Shown piece after piece: positions 17,187 to 25,427 of a DNA stretch of 59,365 nt. The notes under the pieces are model-generated. The model was not told where the DNA came from. It made no database searches and saw only the letters and a program-made list of their open reading frames with translations. Location: contig DXHA01000017.1 of the NCBI GenBank assembly GCA_019113675.1, forward strand, positions 1-59,365. Reading direction: 5' to 3'. Source of the DNA: Candidatus Yaniella excrementigallinarum (GTDB taxonomy: Bacteria; Actinomycetota; Actinomycetes; Actinomycetales; Micrococcaceae). Positions within the stretch are counted from its first letter, which is position 1. Each line of letters begins with the position of its first letter. The position numbers were made by a program, and so were the translations under genes.

Positions 17187-18236
17187 ATGGAGCCCAACTC
17201 AGCGAGACGTTATTCGCGGCCCACGATTATCGATGTTGCCCGTGCCGCGGGTGTCTCAAAATCTCTGGTGTCATTGGCCCTATCAGGTAAGTCCGGGGTG
17301 AGTGACGCTTCGCAACAGAAAATCTTTCAAGCGGCAGCAGACCTTGGGTACACCTCCAACGTGTGGGCTCGGTCATTGGTACGGGGTCGGACGCGGCTCA
17401 TCGGGGTAGTAACCACTGATATTGCCAGTGCTTATAACTCCGATGTGGTGATCGGTCTTGAAGATGCGGCCGCTATGGACAACTACGAAGTGTTGTTGGC
17501 TCACGGTCGGCGCGATCCGGATCATCTCATGCGCGGTGTGCAACGCATGCTTGAACTAGGGGTTGATGGACTGGTCGTTGTCTCGTCGAAGGTGCCTCAG
17601 ACTGTTCTTGACGACGCGGCACGCCGTAGGCCTGTAGTGGTGGTTGGGCGACCTAGTGCAGCTGGCGATCTTTTGGATGTGATCCATAATGATGATGAGC
17701 TGGGCGGAACACTGGCGGTCGAGCATCTCATTGATGCAGGCCACCGGCAGGTTGGATTTGTCGCGACCTCATCGCGTGCCGCTGTACAGACACGCCGCGA
17801 AGCATATGAGCGTGTTATGCAGCAGGCGGGGATCGATTATCGCTGGATAGTTTCGGCGGCAGATCAGTCACGGGAAGACTTTCCACATCATATGATTAGA
17901 GCGTTCACCTCAGCCTGTGCAACTGTGAACCAGCGTCTGCCCACGGCACTATTTGTGGCTATCGATCGAATTGCCGTGGATATAATGGGAGCTGCCTGGG
18001 ATGCTGGTCTACGAGTTCCCGAAGATATCGCCTTGGTAGGATATAACAATTCCCGGCTCTCTGAGTCGATACGTCCAGGACTGACCAGTGTGAATCAGCC
18101 ACGAAATGCCATGGGGCAGTTGGCGATGCAATTCCTGACAGAACGGTTCGAAGGGCGCACTCAGCCACGCAGAGAAGTAATGACCCCGGAACTTGTGATT
18201 CGTTCCTCCTCTGGTTTTGAGCCTTCCTCAATGTAG
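17187..18236 (+). CDS. LacI-family transcriptional regulator
   Basis: This 349-residue repressor has the N-terminal helix-turn-helix at about 10-55 (PTIIDVARAAGVSKSLVSLA, then hinge-region KSGVS) and a periplasmic-binding-protein-like sensor domain (about 65-340). It starts at ATG 17187, where a TAAAAT -10 ends 7 nt upstream, so the mRNA is probably leaderless; the longer open frame from 17052 runs through the operators and is not used. It most likely controls the divergent tandem-HAD/ECF operon via the twin palindromes. The inducer is unknown. Confidence 0.9.
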   Translation: MEPNSARRYSRPTIIDVARAAGVSKSLVSLALSGKSGVSDASQQKIFQAAADLGYTSNVWARSLVRGRTRLIGVVTTDIASAYNSDVVIGLEDAAAMDNYEVLLAHGRRDPDHLMRGVQRMLELGVDGLVVVSSKVPQTVLDDAARRRPVVVVGRPSAAGDLLDVIHNDDELGGTLAVEHLIDAGHRQVGFVATSSRAAVQTRREAYERVMQQAGIDYRWIVSAADQSREDFPHHMIRAFTSACATVNQRLPTALFVAIDRIAVDIMGAAWDAGLRVPEDIALVGYNNSRLSESIRPGLTSVNQPRNAMGQLAMQFLTERFEGRTQPRREVMTPELVIRSSSGFEPSSM

Positions 18237-18243
18237 CAGTAAA

Positions 18244-19626
18244 TCAACTGCGGCGGAACCGTGCGCCTTGGTGGTCAGCGGCAAGGTGAGCTTTGGCCCC
18301 CGTCATAGTCTCACGCAGTGTTGTGGGCGTGTCTGGGCGCTGCAGTAGTAGTCCGCGGCGTTTCAGTTCCGGGGTGAGATAGTGCGCCACTCGCTGAAGA
18401 TCTGCTGGTCGCACGGCTGCGGAGACGTTGAACCCATCCAAATCGGCTTCGGTTTGCCAGCGTACTAGTTCGTCAGCGACCGTGGATGCAGAGCCGATTA
18501 GGACGGGACCGCGCCCACCGATGGCAACGAACTCAGCAAGATCACGCACCGTCCAGGTCTTGGCACCGGCGAGCTTGGTCATGGATTCTAGTGCGGAGCG
18601 GTTGGCCTCGGTGGTGACGTACTCGATCGGTGAGTCCGGGTCGGTACCTGCCAGGTCTACGCCGGTCCAGCCGCCGAAAAGGGTGAGTGCAGATTCGGTG
18701 TCCACGTACTGTGCGTAACTGTCCAAGCGTTGTTGGGCTTCGTCATCGGTGTCGGCGACAACGATGGTAACCATGGCAAAAATCTTGATCGCGTAGCGGT
18801 CACGGCCGCGGGCTTCGAGCCCATTGCGTATTTGGTCCACCCAATGGCGCACCAGGCGTGGAGAGCTGCCGGTTACAAAGATCGCCTCGGCGTGATCCAG
18901 GGCGAATTGTTGGCCACGCGGTGAGGCTCCGGCTTGGAAGAGGAAAGGCGTGCGTTGTGGACCGGGGTGGGTCAGTGCCGCTCCCGGGACGGTGAAAAAT
19001 TCTCCCGAGTGGTTAATCGGATGGACTTTGGTGGCGTCTAGGAAGGTCGCGTTTGTGCGGTCGGCCAGTACTGCGCCTTCTTCGAATGATGATTCAAACA
19101 GCGAGTACATGACGTCCATGTACTCGTCAGCGCGATCGTAGCGCGCATCGTGTGGGATCTGCTGGGCTAGACCCATATTGCGGGCGGCCGAGTCCTGGTA
19201 CGAGGTGACGATGTTCCAAGCCAGCCGACCTTTGGTCAGATGGTCCAGAGAGCTGAGCCGTCTGGCGAGCAGAAAGGGGTGCTCGTATGAGACCGATGCG
19301 GTCACCCCGAAGCCGAGATGGTTGGTGACCGCTGCCATGGCAGAAACGGCCGAAAGGGGATCCAACAGTGGGTATTGCACGCCCCCGCGGTAGGCGCCGG
19401 CCGGTCCAGCTCCGTACACGTCATAGACTCCGAGCACATCGGCCAGGAATAGTGACGAGAATCCGGCGTCGTCGAGAGTTGACGCTAGCGAGGTCCAATA
19501 TTCGAGGGTGTCGAACTCATCGGCTCGGGACTCCGGATGCCGCCACAGGCCGGGGGACTGGTGGACCGGTACCATCATGTCGAATGCATTGAGCAAGATG
19601 GGACGTTGCGGGGCTGCAGGGGTCAT
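18244..19626 (-). CDS. FMN-dependent monooxygenase, NtaA/SnaA/DszA family
   Basis: This 460-residue flavin-dependent monooxygenase has the luciferase-like TIM barrel. Family features include LLNAFDMMVPVHQSPGLWRH at the N terminus, NIVTSYQDSAARNMG near 145 and PFLFQAGASPRGQQFA near 230. Relatives (DszA, SnaA, NtaA, SoxA) oxidise sulfones, chelators or other organics with FMNH2 from a separate reductase; no reductase gene is present here. ATG 19626 follows AAGGAGAC and overlaps the MFS stop by 4 nt, so it is preferred to the longer frame from 19767. It is the last gene of the SAM-riboswitch operon. Confidence 0.88.
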   Translation of the reverse strand: MTPAAPQRPILLNAFDMMVPVHQSPGLWRHPESRADEFDTLEYWTSLASTLDDAGFSSLFLADVLGVYDVYGAGPAGAYRGGVQYPLLDPLSAVSAMAAVTNHLGFGVTASVSYEHPFLLARRLSSLDHLTKGRLAWNIVTSYQDSAARNMGLAQQIPHDARYDRADEYMDVMYSLFESSFEEGAVLADRTNATFLDATKVHPINHSGEFFTVPGAALTHPGPQRTPFLFQAGASPRGQQFALDHAEAIFVTGSSPRLVRHWVDQIRNGLEARGRDRYAIKIFAMVTIVVADTDDEAQQRLDSYAQYVDTESALTLFGGWTGVDLAGTDPDSPIEYVTTEANRSALESMTKLAGAKTWTVRDLAEFVAIGGRGPVLIGSASTVADELVRWQTEADLDGFNVSAAVRPADLQRVAHYLTPELKRRGLLLQRPDTPTTLRETMTGAKAHLAADHQGARFRRS

Positions 19627-21011
19627 AGCGTCTCCTTGGTTTGTACTGAGGGGGCCTGAGATTCCAGCCGGTATTGTCGAGCTGCTGCCCGAGCAGGATC
19701 GCGTGCCGCCAGCGCGGCTATGAGCGAGATTGTGCATAACAGAGTCAAGTAGCCACAAATCAGCCACGGTGTCCCGCCGCCGGCGGCGTAGAGCAGGGTA
19801 GCTATCATGGGCATGATGCCGCCGCCGATGACGGTACCGATTTGATATCCCATATTAACCCCGGAATAGCGAACCGCTAGCGGAAACTGCTCGGCGAACC
19901 AGGCGGCCTGCGGGCCATAGACGGCGTCGTGAGCCAGACTCATGCCTATGATGACGATCACCGGCAAGAATACCAGCGGTCCAGCATCGAGGTAAGCGAA
20001 GAAGATCCAGCCAAAGACCGCGGTGGCCACACAGCCGAACACTGTAACGGGGCGGCGCCCGACCTTGTCCGAGAGCCATCCCCAGGCGGGTCCGGAGAAA
20101 AGACTCACGGCCGAGGCGATCATGACCGCGATGACACCGGCAGAGTCATCGCCGCGTTGGGCGATCAAATAACTCAGCATATACACGGTAATCAGGTAGT
20201 AGATGCTGGTTTGTGCCAACCGCATGCAGATGGTGACCAATAGGGCTCGCTGGTGTTGGGTCACGACGGTCCAAATTGGTTTATCCGCCACGTTGCCCGC
20301 ATCTTTGAGCTCTTGGAACTCAGGTGCGTCGGTGACCCCGAGCCGAATCCACAGGCCCAGGGCGACCAGTACAGCTGAGGCTATAAATGGGATACGCCAT
20401 CCGAAGTTGGCAAACTGTTCATCTGTGGTCAGCAGCTGGACGAGGAAGAACGCCCCGGTAGCTAGCAGCATGCCCGCGGCAGACCCAATCTGGGTGAAGG
20501 ATCCGAAGAATCCGCGGCTGTGAGCCGGGGCGTGTTCGACCGACAGTAGTGCCGAGCCGCCCCATTCGGCGCCGGCGGAGAGGCCTTGAACGATGCGCAG
20601 TCCGACCAGACTTGCAGGTGCCCACCAACCGATCGCGGCAAAGTTTGGCAGCAAGCCGATCATGGTGGAGGCGGCGCCCATGACCACCAGTGACACCACC
20701 AAAAGCGCCTTGCGCCCGATGCGGTCGCCCAGGTGTCCGGCGATTATGCCACCGAGAGGACGGGCGAGGAACCCAACGGCCAAGGTGGCGAAGGAAGCCA
20801 GTGTGTTGCCAAGTTCTGAACCGGACGGGAAAAACTGCACATTGAAGATCAGTGCTGCGGCTGTGCCGTAGAGGTAAAAGTCATACCACTCGATGGTGGT
20901 GCCGGCGAAGGCTGAAGCGAGCACGCGCTTTTTGGCTCGCCACCCCAAACCCTGCGAGGTCGTTTCGGACTGATCTGTGCGGTTGTCAAGCAGCGTGCTG
21001 ATGGTGTTCAT
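19623..21011 (-). CDS. MFS transporter, metabolite:H+ symporter type
   Basis: This is a 462-residue major facilitator protein with twelve helices. The conserved cytoplasmic loop GHLGDRIGRK lies near 95 and the partner loop LSDKVGRRPV near 310. N-terminal AFAGTTIEWYDFYLYG is diagnostic of the MHS (ProP/ShiA) branch. In this operon it probably imports the organosulfur compound handled by the two monooxygenases. Both ends overlap neighbouring genes by 4 nt, giving tight coupling. Confidence 0.9.
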   Translation of the reverse strand: MNTISTLLDNRTDQSETTSQGLGWRAKKRVLASAFAGTTIEWYDFYLYGTAAALIFNVQFFPSGSELGNTLASFATLAVGFLARPLGGIIAGHLGDRIGRKALLVVSLVVMGAASTMIGLLPNFAAIGWWAPASLVGLRIVQGLSAGAEWGGSALLSVEHAPAHSRGFFGSFTQIGSAAGMLLATGAFFLVQLLTTDEQFANFGWRIPFIASAVLVALGLWIRLGVTDAPEFQELKDAGNVADKPIWTVVTQHQRALLVTICMRLAQTSIYYLITVYMLSYLIAQRGDDSAGVIAVMIASAVSLFSGPAWGWLSDKVGRRPVTVFGCVATAVFGWIFFAYLDAGPLVFLPVIVIIGMSLAHDAVYGPQAAWFAEQFPLAVRYSGVNMGYQIGTVIGGGIMPMIATLLYAAGGGTPWLICGYLTLLCTISLIAALAARDPARAAARQYRLESQAPSVQTKETL

Positions 21012-22372
21012 CGAGTAGCGACCCGGTCTTGGTTCGTTGCGGAGGACCCTTCTGCAGAGGCCTCATCCGATGACCCGGTTTTGGCATCACCAATGGCATT
21101 AAGCCCTTCGGGTAGGGTGCCGTTGACGTAGTAATCGCCGATGGTGCGGGCACGGAAGACAATCGGGTTGTGGGTGGACACGGTTTGAGCGTTTCGCCAG
21201 TGTCGGTCTAAGCCCTTTTTGACCGCGGTGTTGGACGCCCCACCGGTCAAAAATAACTCGGAGGCCACGCGCACCGTCTCCTCGGGCACGGTGACTTGTG
21301 CCTGTTCAACCGCGATCTCGGCCTCAAACATCGCAGACGGTAGTTCGCCGTCGTATTCTGGACGCTCTGCTCCGGCGGCGACGGCGGCATCAAGTGAGCG
21401 GTCCAGGGTGGCAGCAGCATGCAGGGTGGTAGCTTCGACAGAAAAGGCGGTGGCCGCGATGCGCCCAACGGTTTCCTGGATGAGTGGGTCCTGACGGTAT
21501 GGCAGGCCCAGGCCGGTGTTGAACGTGCGTTTACGTACGCGAACACCGGCTGCTGCATCGTCGCGGACCGCGCGGGCGATACCGGCCAGCACAGCCAGCA
21601 GCACCTCTTGAAAGAATGCGGCTTCATGAACGGCCTCAGCCGAGCCCGGAGTGCGTGGCAGCACGGCGATCGAATCCACTGAAACGTTGCGGAACCGTGC
21701 TGTGCCAGTGGCGGTGAGTTTCTGGCCGAAACCATCCCAGTCGTCTTCAAGCTCAACGCCCTCAGCGTCGACAGGGACTACAGCGAAGGACCGCCCCGGG
21801 GCTACGTTGCCTTCGGCATCCTGCAGCGAGGCCGAGACGCGGGTGTGTGTGGAGTATAGCGAACCGGTGGCGTAATATTTTTCGCCATCGATAGTCCAGT
21901 TGGTGGGTTCCCCGTCGACAGCTGGTGTGGACGGACGCAGCTGAGTGTTCAGCGTCCCCAACGCGTTGTTCCCGATCTCTGTCGAGGCATTGCCGACAGT
22001 CGTGCCCTGCAGCACCTCGCGGTACCAGTATTCTTTGCGCTTGGTGTCGGCGAACCGTAGGGCCTCGAGAAACCCATAGTGTGAGCGGTACTGGTGGGCG
22101 ATGTTGGAGTCGGCTGCGGCCAGATCGATCAGTAACCGGATGAAGGTATGCACACTGGCCCCAGGACCCCCGTACTCCTTTGGCACCCGCAGTACTGAGA
22201 AGCCGGCGGCGTTGAGCTGCTCAATTTGGTCGACGGGTCGTTGGCCGTTGAGTTCTCGGTCCTTGGCTCCGGAAGCGATCTCGTCAAAGATCGGTTGGAA
22301 GTGTGCTTTGAGGTCCTCATATTCTGCTGTGGTGGGAACCTGAGGCTGACAACGTGCAACAAGCAAAGTCAT
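21008..22372 (-). CDS. acyl-CoA dehydrogenase-fold monooxygenase (DszC/SfnB-like)
   Basis: This 454-residue flavoprotein has the acyl-CoA dehydrogenase fold, with LRVPKEYGGPGAS near 60, the FMN/FAD region GNASTEIGNN, WTIDGEKYYATGS near 165 and a C-terminal TGGASNTAVKKGLDRHWRNAQT helix bundle. The catalytic Glu of true acyl-CoA dehydrogenases is not evident. Together with the SAM riboswitch and the DszA-like partner, this places it among organosulfur monooxygenases such as DszC and SfnB. The tail beyond residue 425 is Ser/Glu rich. It is the first gene of the operon; AAAGGATAT precedes the ATG. Confidence 0.87.
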   Translation of the reverse strand: MTLLVARCQPQVPTTAEYEDLKAHFQPIFDEIASGAKDRELNGQRPVDQIEQLNAAGFSVLRVPKEYGGPGASVHTFIRLLIDLAAADSNIAHQYRSHYGFLEALRFADTKRKEYWYREVLQGTTVGNASTEIGNNALGTLNTQLRPSTPAVDGEPTNWTIDGEKYYATGSLYSTHTRVSASLQDAEGNVAPGRSFAVVPVDAEGVELEDDWDGFGQKLTATGTARFRNVSVDSIAVLPRTPGSAEAVHEAAFFQEVLLAVLAGIARAVRDDAAAGVRVRKRTFNTGLGLPYRQDPLIQETVGRIAATAFSVEATTLHAAATLDRSLDAAVAAGAERPEYDGELPSAMFEAEIAVEQAQVTVPEETVRVASELFLTGGASNTAVKKGLDRHWRNAQTVSTHNPIVFRARTIGDYYVNGTLPEGLNAIGDAKTGSSDEASAEGSSATNQDRVATR

Positions 22373-22381
22373 ATATCCTTT

Positions 22382-22470
22382 CCATCGATACTGGCGGTAG
22401 CACCTGTTTGACCTGTGGTCTCCGGTTGCTGCGGCGTCAACGAGCCAGTTCTCTCGGCCACTCTAGATGG
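22382..22470 (-). ncRNA. S-adenosylmethionine riboswitch (SAM-I/IV clan)
   Basis: The minus strand contains the SAM-I core in order: GAGAGAACTGGCTCG, then GACGCCGCAGCAACC, a variable hairpin, then CAGGTGCTACCGCC, and a P1 closing stem CCATC (22466-22470) with GATGG (22382-22386). It lies immediately upstream of the DszC/MFS/DszA-like operon. The 3' strand of P1 is only a few nt before the AAAGG ribosome binding site and ATG at 22372, so ligand binding probably blocks translation initiation rather than making a terminator. High SAM would turn off organosulfur scavenging. Confidence 0.88.
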
Positions 22471-22480
22471 GTACGTGCAA

Positions 22481-22496
22481 AGGCTAGCAGTAGCCT
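22481..22496. repeat. short inverted repeat upstream of the SAM riboswitch
   Basis: AGGCTA-GCAG-TAGCCT forms a 6-bp dyad just 5' of the riboswitch on the minus strand. It may be an operator near the promoter or a 5' hairpin of the transcript. No regulator can be named. Confidence 0.35.
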
Positions 22497-22674
22497 GACG
22501 CATGGCACAATCTAGCGTCACGATAATGGCGTACATCACAAGCAGCGGGGGTAGGTCTGACCCGGTTATTGTTCTCAAGGCGTGGATAGCGGCTACACCG
22601 TCATCGCGGGGCAAAGCCCGCTGTGAAATTAGACTCAAAACCTTGAATAATCACGTTCATGTGACCAAAATAGG

Positions 22675-22693
22675 TAAGGTAAGCCTAACTTAG
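22675..22693 (+). promoter_or_regulatory. IdeR/DtxR iron box
   Basis: TAAGGTAAGCCTAACTTAG matches the 19-bp DtxR/IdeR consensus (TTAGGTTAGSCTAACCTAA) at about 15 of 19 positions, including the central palindrome. It lies 45-50 bp upstream of the MmgE/PrpD gene start, in its promoter region. The downstream pair should be repressed when iron is plentiful. Confidence 0.82.
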
Positions 22694-22737
22694 GTTTGTA
22701 TTTGAGTCGCGCGGTCTGTAGCCGTGCTGAGAGTGAG

Positions 22738-24132
22738 ATGCCGATGTCAGAGTTTCACGAGCAAACAGAAGTTCAACAACTTGCGGAGTTTATTGCACGA
22801 GCCGATATTCAAGACATAAGCCCCGAAGCGCTATGGCAATTGAAAATCCGCGTCCTGGACACTCTAGGAGTAGCCATCGGAGCCCTAGAAGCAGAACCAA
22901 TTATCGCTATCAAAGGCTTACTTGAAGATCTTGGCGGTACTCCACAATCCACGATGATCGGTGGAGGCAAAACCTCACCGGAACGTGCAGCCTTTTATAA
23001 TTCTGCGCTGAGTAGGTACCTCGATTTTATGGATTCGTACTTGGCAAAAGGCGAAACGAATCACCCATCCGATAACTTCGGTGCAGTTCTGGCCGCTGCG
23101 GAGTCGCAAGATGCCGATGGAACAGTTTTGCTAACTGCATTCGCAATTGCCTATCAGGTGCACACCCGACTTTCTGATGTCGCACCTGTTCGAGCCAAAG
23201 GCTTCGACCACACAACGCAGGGCGTCTATGCTGCAGCAGCGGCCGCAGCCAAAGCTTTTGGTCTCAACCAAGATCAAATTGCCAATGCGATTGCAATCGC
23301 TGGGACCGCCAATAACGCCTTACGTGTTACACGTACTGGCGACCTGAGCAACTGGAAGGGATTGGCCTACCCACAGGTTGCAAAAGAAGGCACCTGGAGT
23401 GCGTTACTTGCCGGTCGCGGGATAACAGGCCCGACCGAAGTCTTCGAAGGCAATAAAGGGTTCAAAGAATCCATCGCCGGTGATTTCGAGCTGGACTGGT
23501 CAGCAGAAGATTTGGAAATGGTGCGCAAAAGCATCATCAAAAAACACAACGCTGAGATCCATTCGCAGTCAGCACTGGATGCGGCCCTGGACGTCCGTGG
23601 CCAACACGGTTTCGATGTCTCCCAGATTCGCGATATTCAGCTGAAAACCTTCGATGTCGCCTATTCCATTATTGGAGGTGGTGAAGAAGGGGATAAACGC
23701 AATATCCAGACCAAGGAGGAGGCAGACCACTCACTGCCATGGATGCTGGCTGCAATACTGCTCGATGGTGAACTCACCCCCGAGCAGTATGAACCACACC
23801 GGATCGTTGCAAGTGATGTCCAAACCCTGATGCAAAAAGTCAGCATCATCCCTGATGCAGCGTTCAGCGACCGATTCCCGGACGCTATGCCAGCAGAACT
23901 TACCGTCACGTTGGAAAACGGCACAATTTTGAAAGCCACCAGGGACAGCTACGAAGGCTTCCACGACAACCCTTTGACCTGGGATGGCGCTCGCAAGAAA
24001 TTTGATCGCTTAGCCACCCCATACGCAAACGACGAGCTTCGGGATCAGATCGCCGAGATAGTACGAAACCTCGAAGAACATAAGGTCGCAGAGCTAACCG
24101 GGCTACTTCAACACGTCGGCGCAGAGCGCTAA
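22738..24132 (+). CDS. MmgE/PrpD family protein
   Basis: This 464-residue protein belongs to the MmgE/PrpD family (2-methylcitrate dehydratase, cis-aconitate decarboxylase and others). It has the all-helical N-terminal domain with RVLDTLGVAIGA near 35, SRYLDFMDSYLAKGETNHPSDN near 95 and HTTQGVYAAAAAAAKAFGL near 155, then KKHNAEIHSQSALDAAL near 270 and the small C-terminal domain. Members dehydrate or decarboxylate di- and tricarboxylates. There are two candidate ATGs, 22738 and 22744. No prpB/prpC neighbours exist, so a methylcitrate-cycle role is unlikely. It pairs with the phosphosulfolactate-synthase-like gene under an iron box. Confidence 0.85.
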   Translation: MPMSEFHEQTEVQQLAEFIARADIQDISPEALWQLKIRVLDTLGVAIGALEAEPIIAIKGLLEDLGGTPQSTMIGGGKTSPERAAFYNSALSRYLDFMDSYLAKGETNHPSDNFGAVLAAAESQDADGTVLLTAFAIAYQVHTRLSDVAPVRAKGFDHTTQGVYAAAAAAAKAFGLNQDQIANAIAIAGTANNALRVTRTGDLSNWKGLAYPQVAKEGTWSALLAGRGITGPTEVFEGNKGFKESIAGDFELDWSAEDLEMVRKSIIKKHNAEIHSQSALDAALDVRGQHGFDVSQIRDIQLKTFDVAYSIIGGGEEGDKRNIQTKEEADHSLPWMLAAILLDGELTPEQYEPHRIVASDVQTLMQKVSIIPDAAFSDRFPDAMPAELTVTLENGTILKATRDSYEGFHDNPLTWDGARKKFDRLATPYANDELRDQIAEIVRNLEEHKVAELTGLLQHVGAER

Positions 24133-24196
24133 CACCTGTCCGCACGTGACACCAACAGATTTATCATTTCAGCGACTGACCACAGAAAGGAAAGTC

Positions 24197-25033
24197 ATGA
24201 CCAACGCAACCGAACACAATGTTTCCTTTAACTTTATTCCACGCGCATACCGGCCACAGAAGCCTCGTACAGTAGGCTTGACTGAGATCCGAGCCCCACA
24301 CTATGCCGCCTATGGAACCCGACACATGCAAGATGTCTTTGATCTTGCAGGACAGTGGGTTGACGGTATCAAATGGGCTGGTGGCTCCTTTGCTCTGGCA
24401 CCAACTGAACAAGTTAAAGCCATCAATGACATCGCCCATGAAAATGGCTCTTATGTTTCATCGGGAGGCTGGATTGAAACCGTGCTTCGCTACGGTGACG
24501 ATGCGGTAGATCAGTATCTGAAGGAAGCAAAAGAAGTCGGATTCGATATCATCGAAATTTCCACCGGCTTCATCATGCTCCCAACTTCAGGGCTGCAGCG
24601 TTTGATCGAGAAAGTAAATAAAGCCGGATTAAAAGCTAAACCCGAGCTAGGCATCCAGATCGGCTCCGGTGGTGATACTGCTGAAGAGGAACTTGCCGCC
24701 GAAGGCGCCAAGGACATTGGCGACCTGATCGACCGCGGTAAGAAATCCCTGGAAGCCGGTGCTGAGATCATCATGATCGAATCAGAAGGTATCACCGAAA
24801 ACGTTAAAGAATGGAAGACTAGCGCGGCCGCTTCAATTATGAATGGTCTGGGCATGGAGAACGTCATGTTTGAAGCCGCTGACCCATTAGTTTTCGAATG
24901 GTACATCAAGAACTACGGGAACGAAGTGAACTTATTTGTTGACCATTCACAGATCCTTCAACTAGAAGGTATGCGCCAGAATATCTGGGGTAATAAGACC
25001 ACCTGGGGCCGAATCATAAATCCCGGTCACTAA
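24197..25033 (+). CDS. phosphosulfolactate synthase-like protein (ComA family)
   Basis: This 278-residue TIM-barrel protein matches the ComA family over its whole length: GLTEIRAPHY near 27, DLAGQWVDGIKWAGGSFAL near 50, SSGGWIETVLRYG near 90, IEISTGFIMLP near 115, KPELGIQIGSGG near 150, IMIESEGITENV near 195 and NLFVDHSQILQLEG near 250. Archaeal ComA adds sulfite to phosphoenolpyruvate. Bacterial and plant (HSA32) relatives are less defined, so the reaction here is unproven. ATG 24197 follows AAAGGAAAG; the longer frame from 24146 is not supported. It lies 64 bp after the MmgE/PrpD gene and before a strong terminator. Confidence 0.87.
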   Translation: MTNATEHNVSFNFIPRAYRPQKPRTVGLTEIRAPHYAAYGTRHMQDVFDLAGQWVDGIKWAGGSFALAPTEQVKAINDIAHENGSYVSSGGWIETVLRYGDDAVDQYLKEAKEVGFDIIEISTGFIMLPTSGLQRLIEKVNKAGLKAKPELGIQIGSGGDTAEEELAAEGAKDIGDLIDRGKKSLEAGAEIIMIESEGITENVKEWKTSAAASIMNGLGMENVMFEAADPLVFEWYIKNYGNEVNLFVDHSQILQLEGMRQNIWGNKTTWGRIINPGH

Positions 25034-25049
25034 TCTCTGGTAGCTCATC

Positions 25050-25096
25050 GCGCTTCTGACCAGCCCATATTTGGCAGGTCAGAAGCGCAACTGTTT
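25050..25096 (+). terminator. rho-independent terminator after the ComA-like gene
   Basis: GCGCTTCTGACC (25050-25061) pairs perfectly with GGTCAGAAGCGC (25077-25088), and CTGTTTTTC follows. It ends the iron-box operon. Confidence 0.88.
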
Positions 25097-25161
25097 TTCT
25101 ACGGCTTTTAGATACTAGAGCGACACTGCGATGTGCACATATCGGGTCGCCTAAATAGAAG

Positions 25162-25190
25162 GGCCATGTCCTGCTGTGTAGGACATGGCC
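25162..25190 (-). terminator. terminator of tRNA-Lys
   Basis: GGCCATGTCCT and AGGACATGGCC form an 11-bp perfect stem with a 7-nt loop, 7 nt beyond the 3' end of tRNA-Lys on the minus strand. A weak pyrimidine-rich tract (CTTCTATTT) follows. Confidence 0.75.
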
Positions 25191-25196
25191 GAAGCG

Positions 25197-25269
25197 TGCT
25201 CCCCGCCGGACTCGAACCGGCAACCTACTGATTAAGAGTCAGGTGCTCTACCAATTGAGCTAGAGGAGC
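25197..25269 (-). tRNA. tRNA-Lys (anticodon CUU)
   Basis: Minus-strand cloverleaf with acceptor stem GCTCCTC/GGGGAGC, D-arm AGCTCAATTGGTAGAGC, anticodon loop CTCTTAA (anticodon CTT) and T-arm CCGGTTCGAGTCCGG. It is 73 nt long with no encoded CCA. Confidence 0.95.
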
Positions 25270-25427
25270 CTATTGCTTTTGGGCAACGAAGTAAAACTTT
25301 ATCAAAGAAATACCTCGGGGCAAAATCGAAATAGCCGGTGTTCGTGGCCACCGTAACGACTAGTGCTGTCTCAGACACGAACGGTCACGTGAAGTTTTGT
25401 GGAGCACGAGATCAGTAGGATTTGACT

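Noticed and set aside
25338-25384. GTTCGTG...CACGAAC inverted repeat upstream of ilvD
   Set aside because: The spacer of more than 30 nt and the lack of a matching promoter make it too weak to call as an operator.
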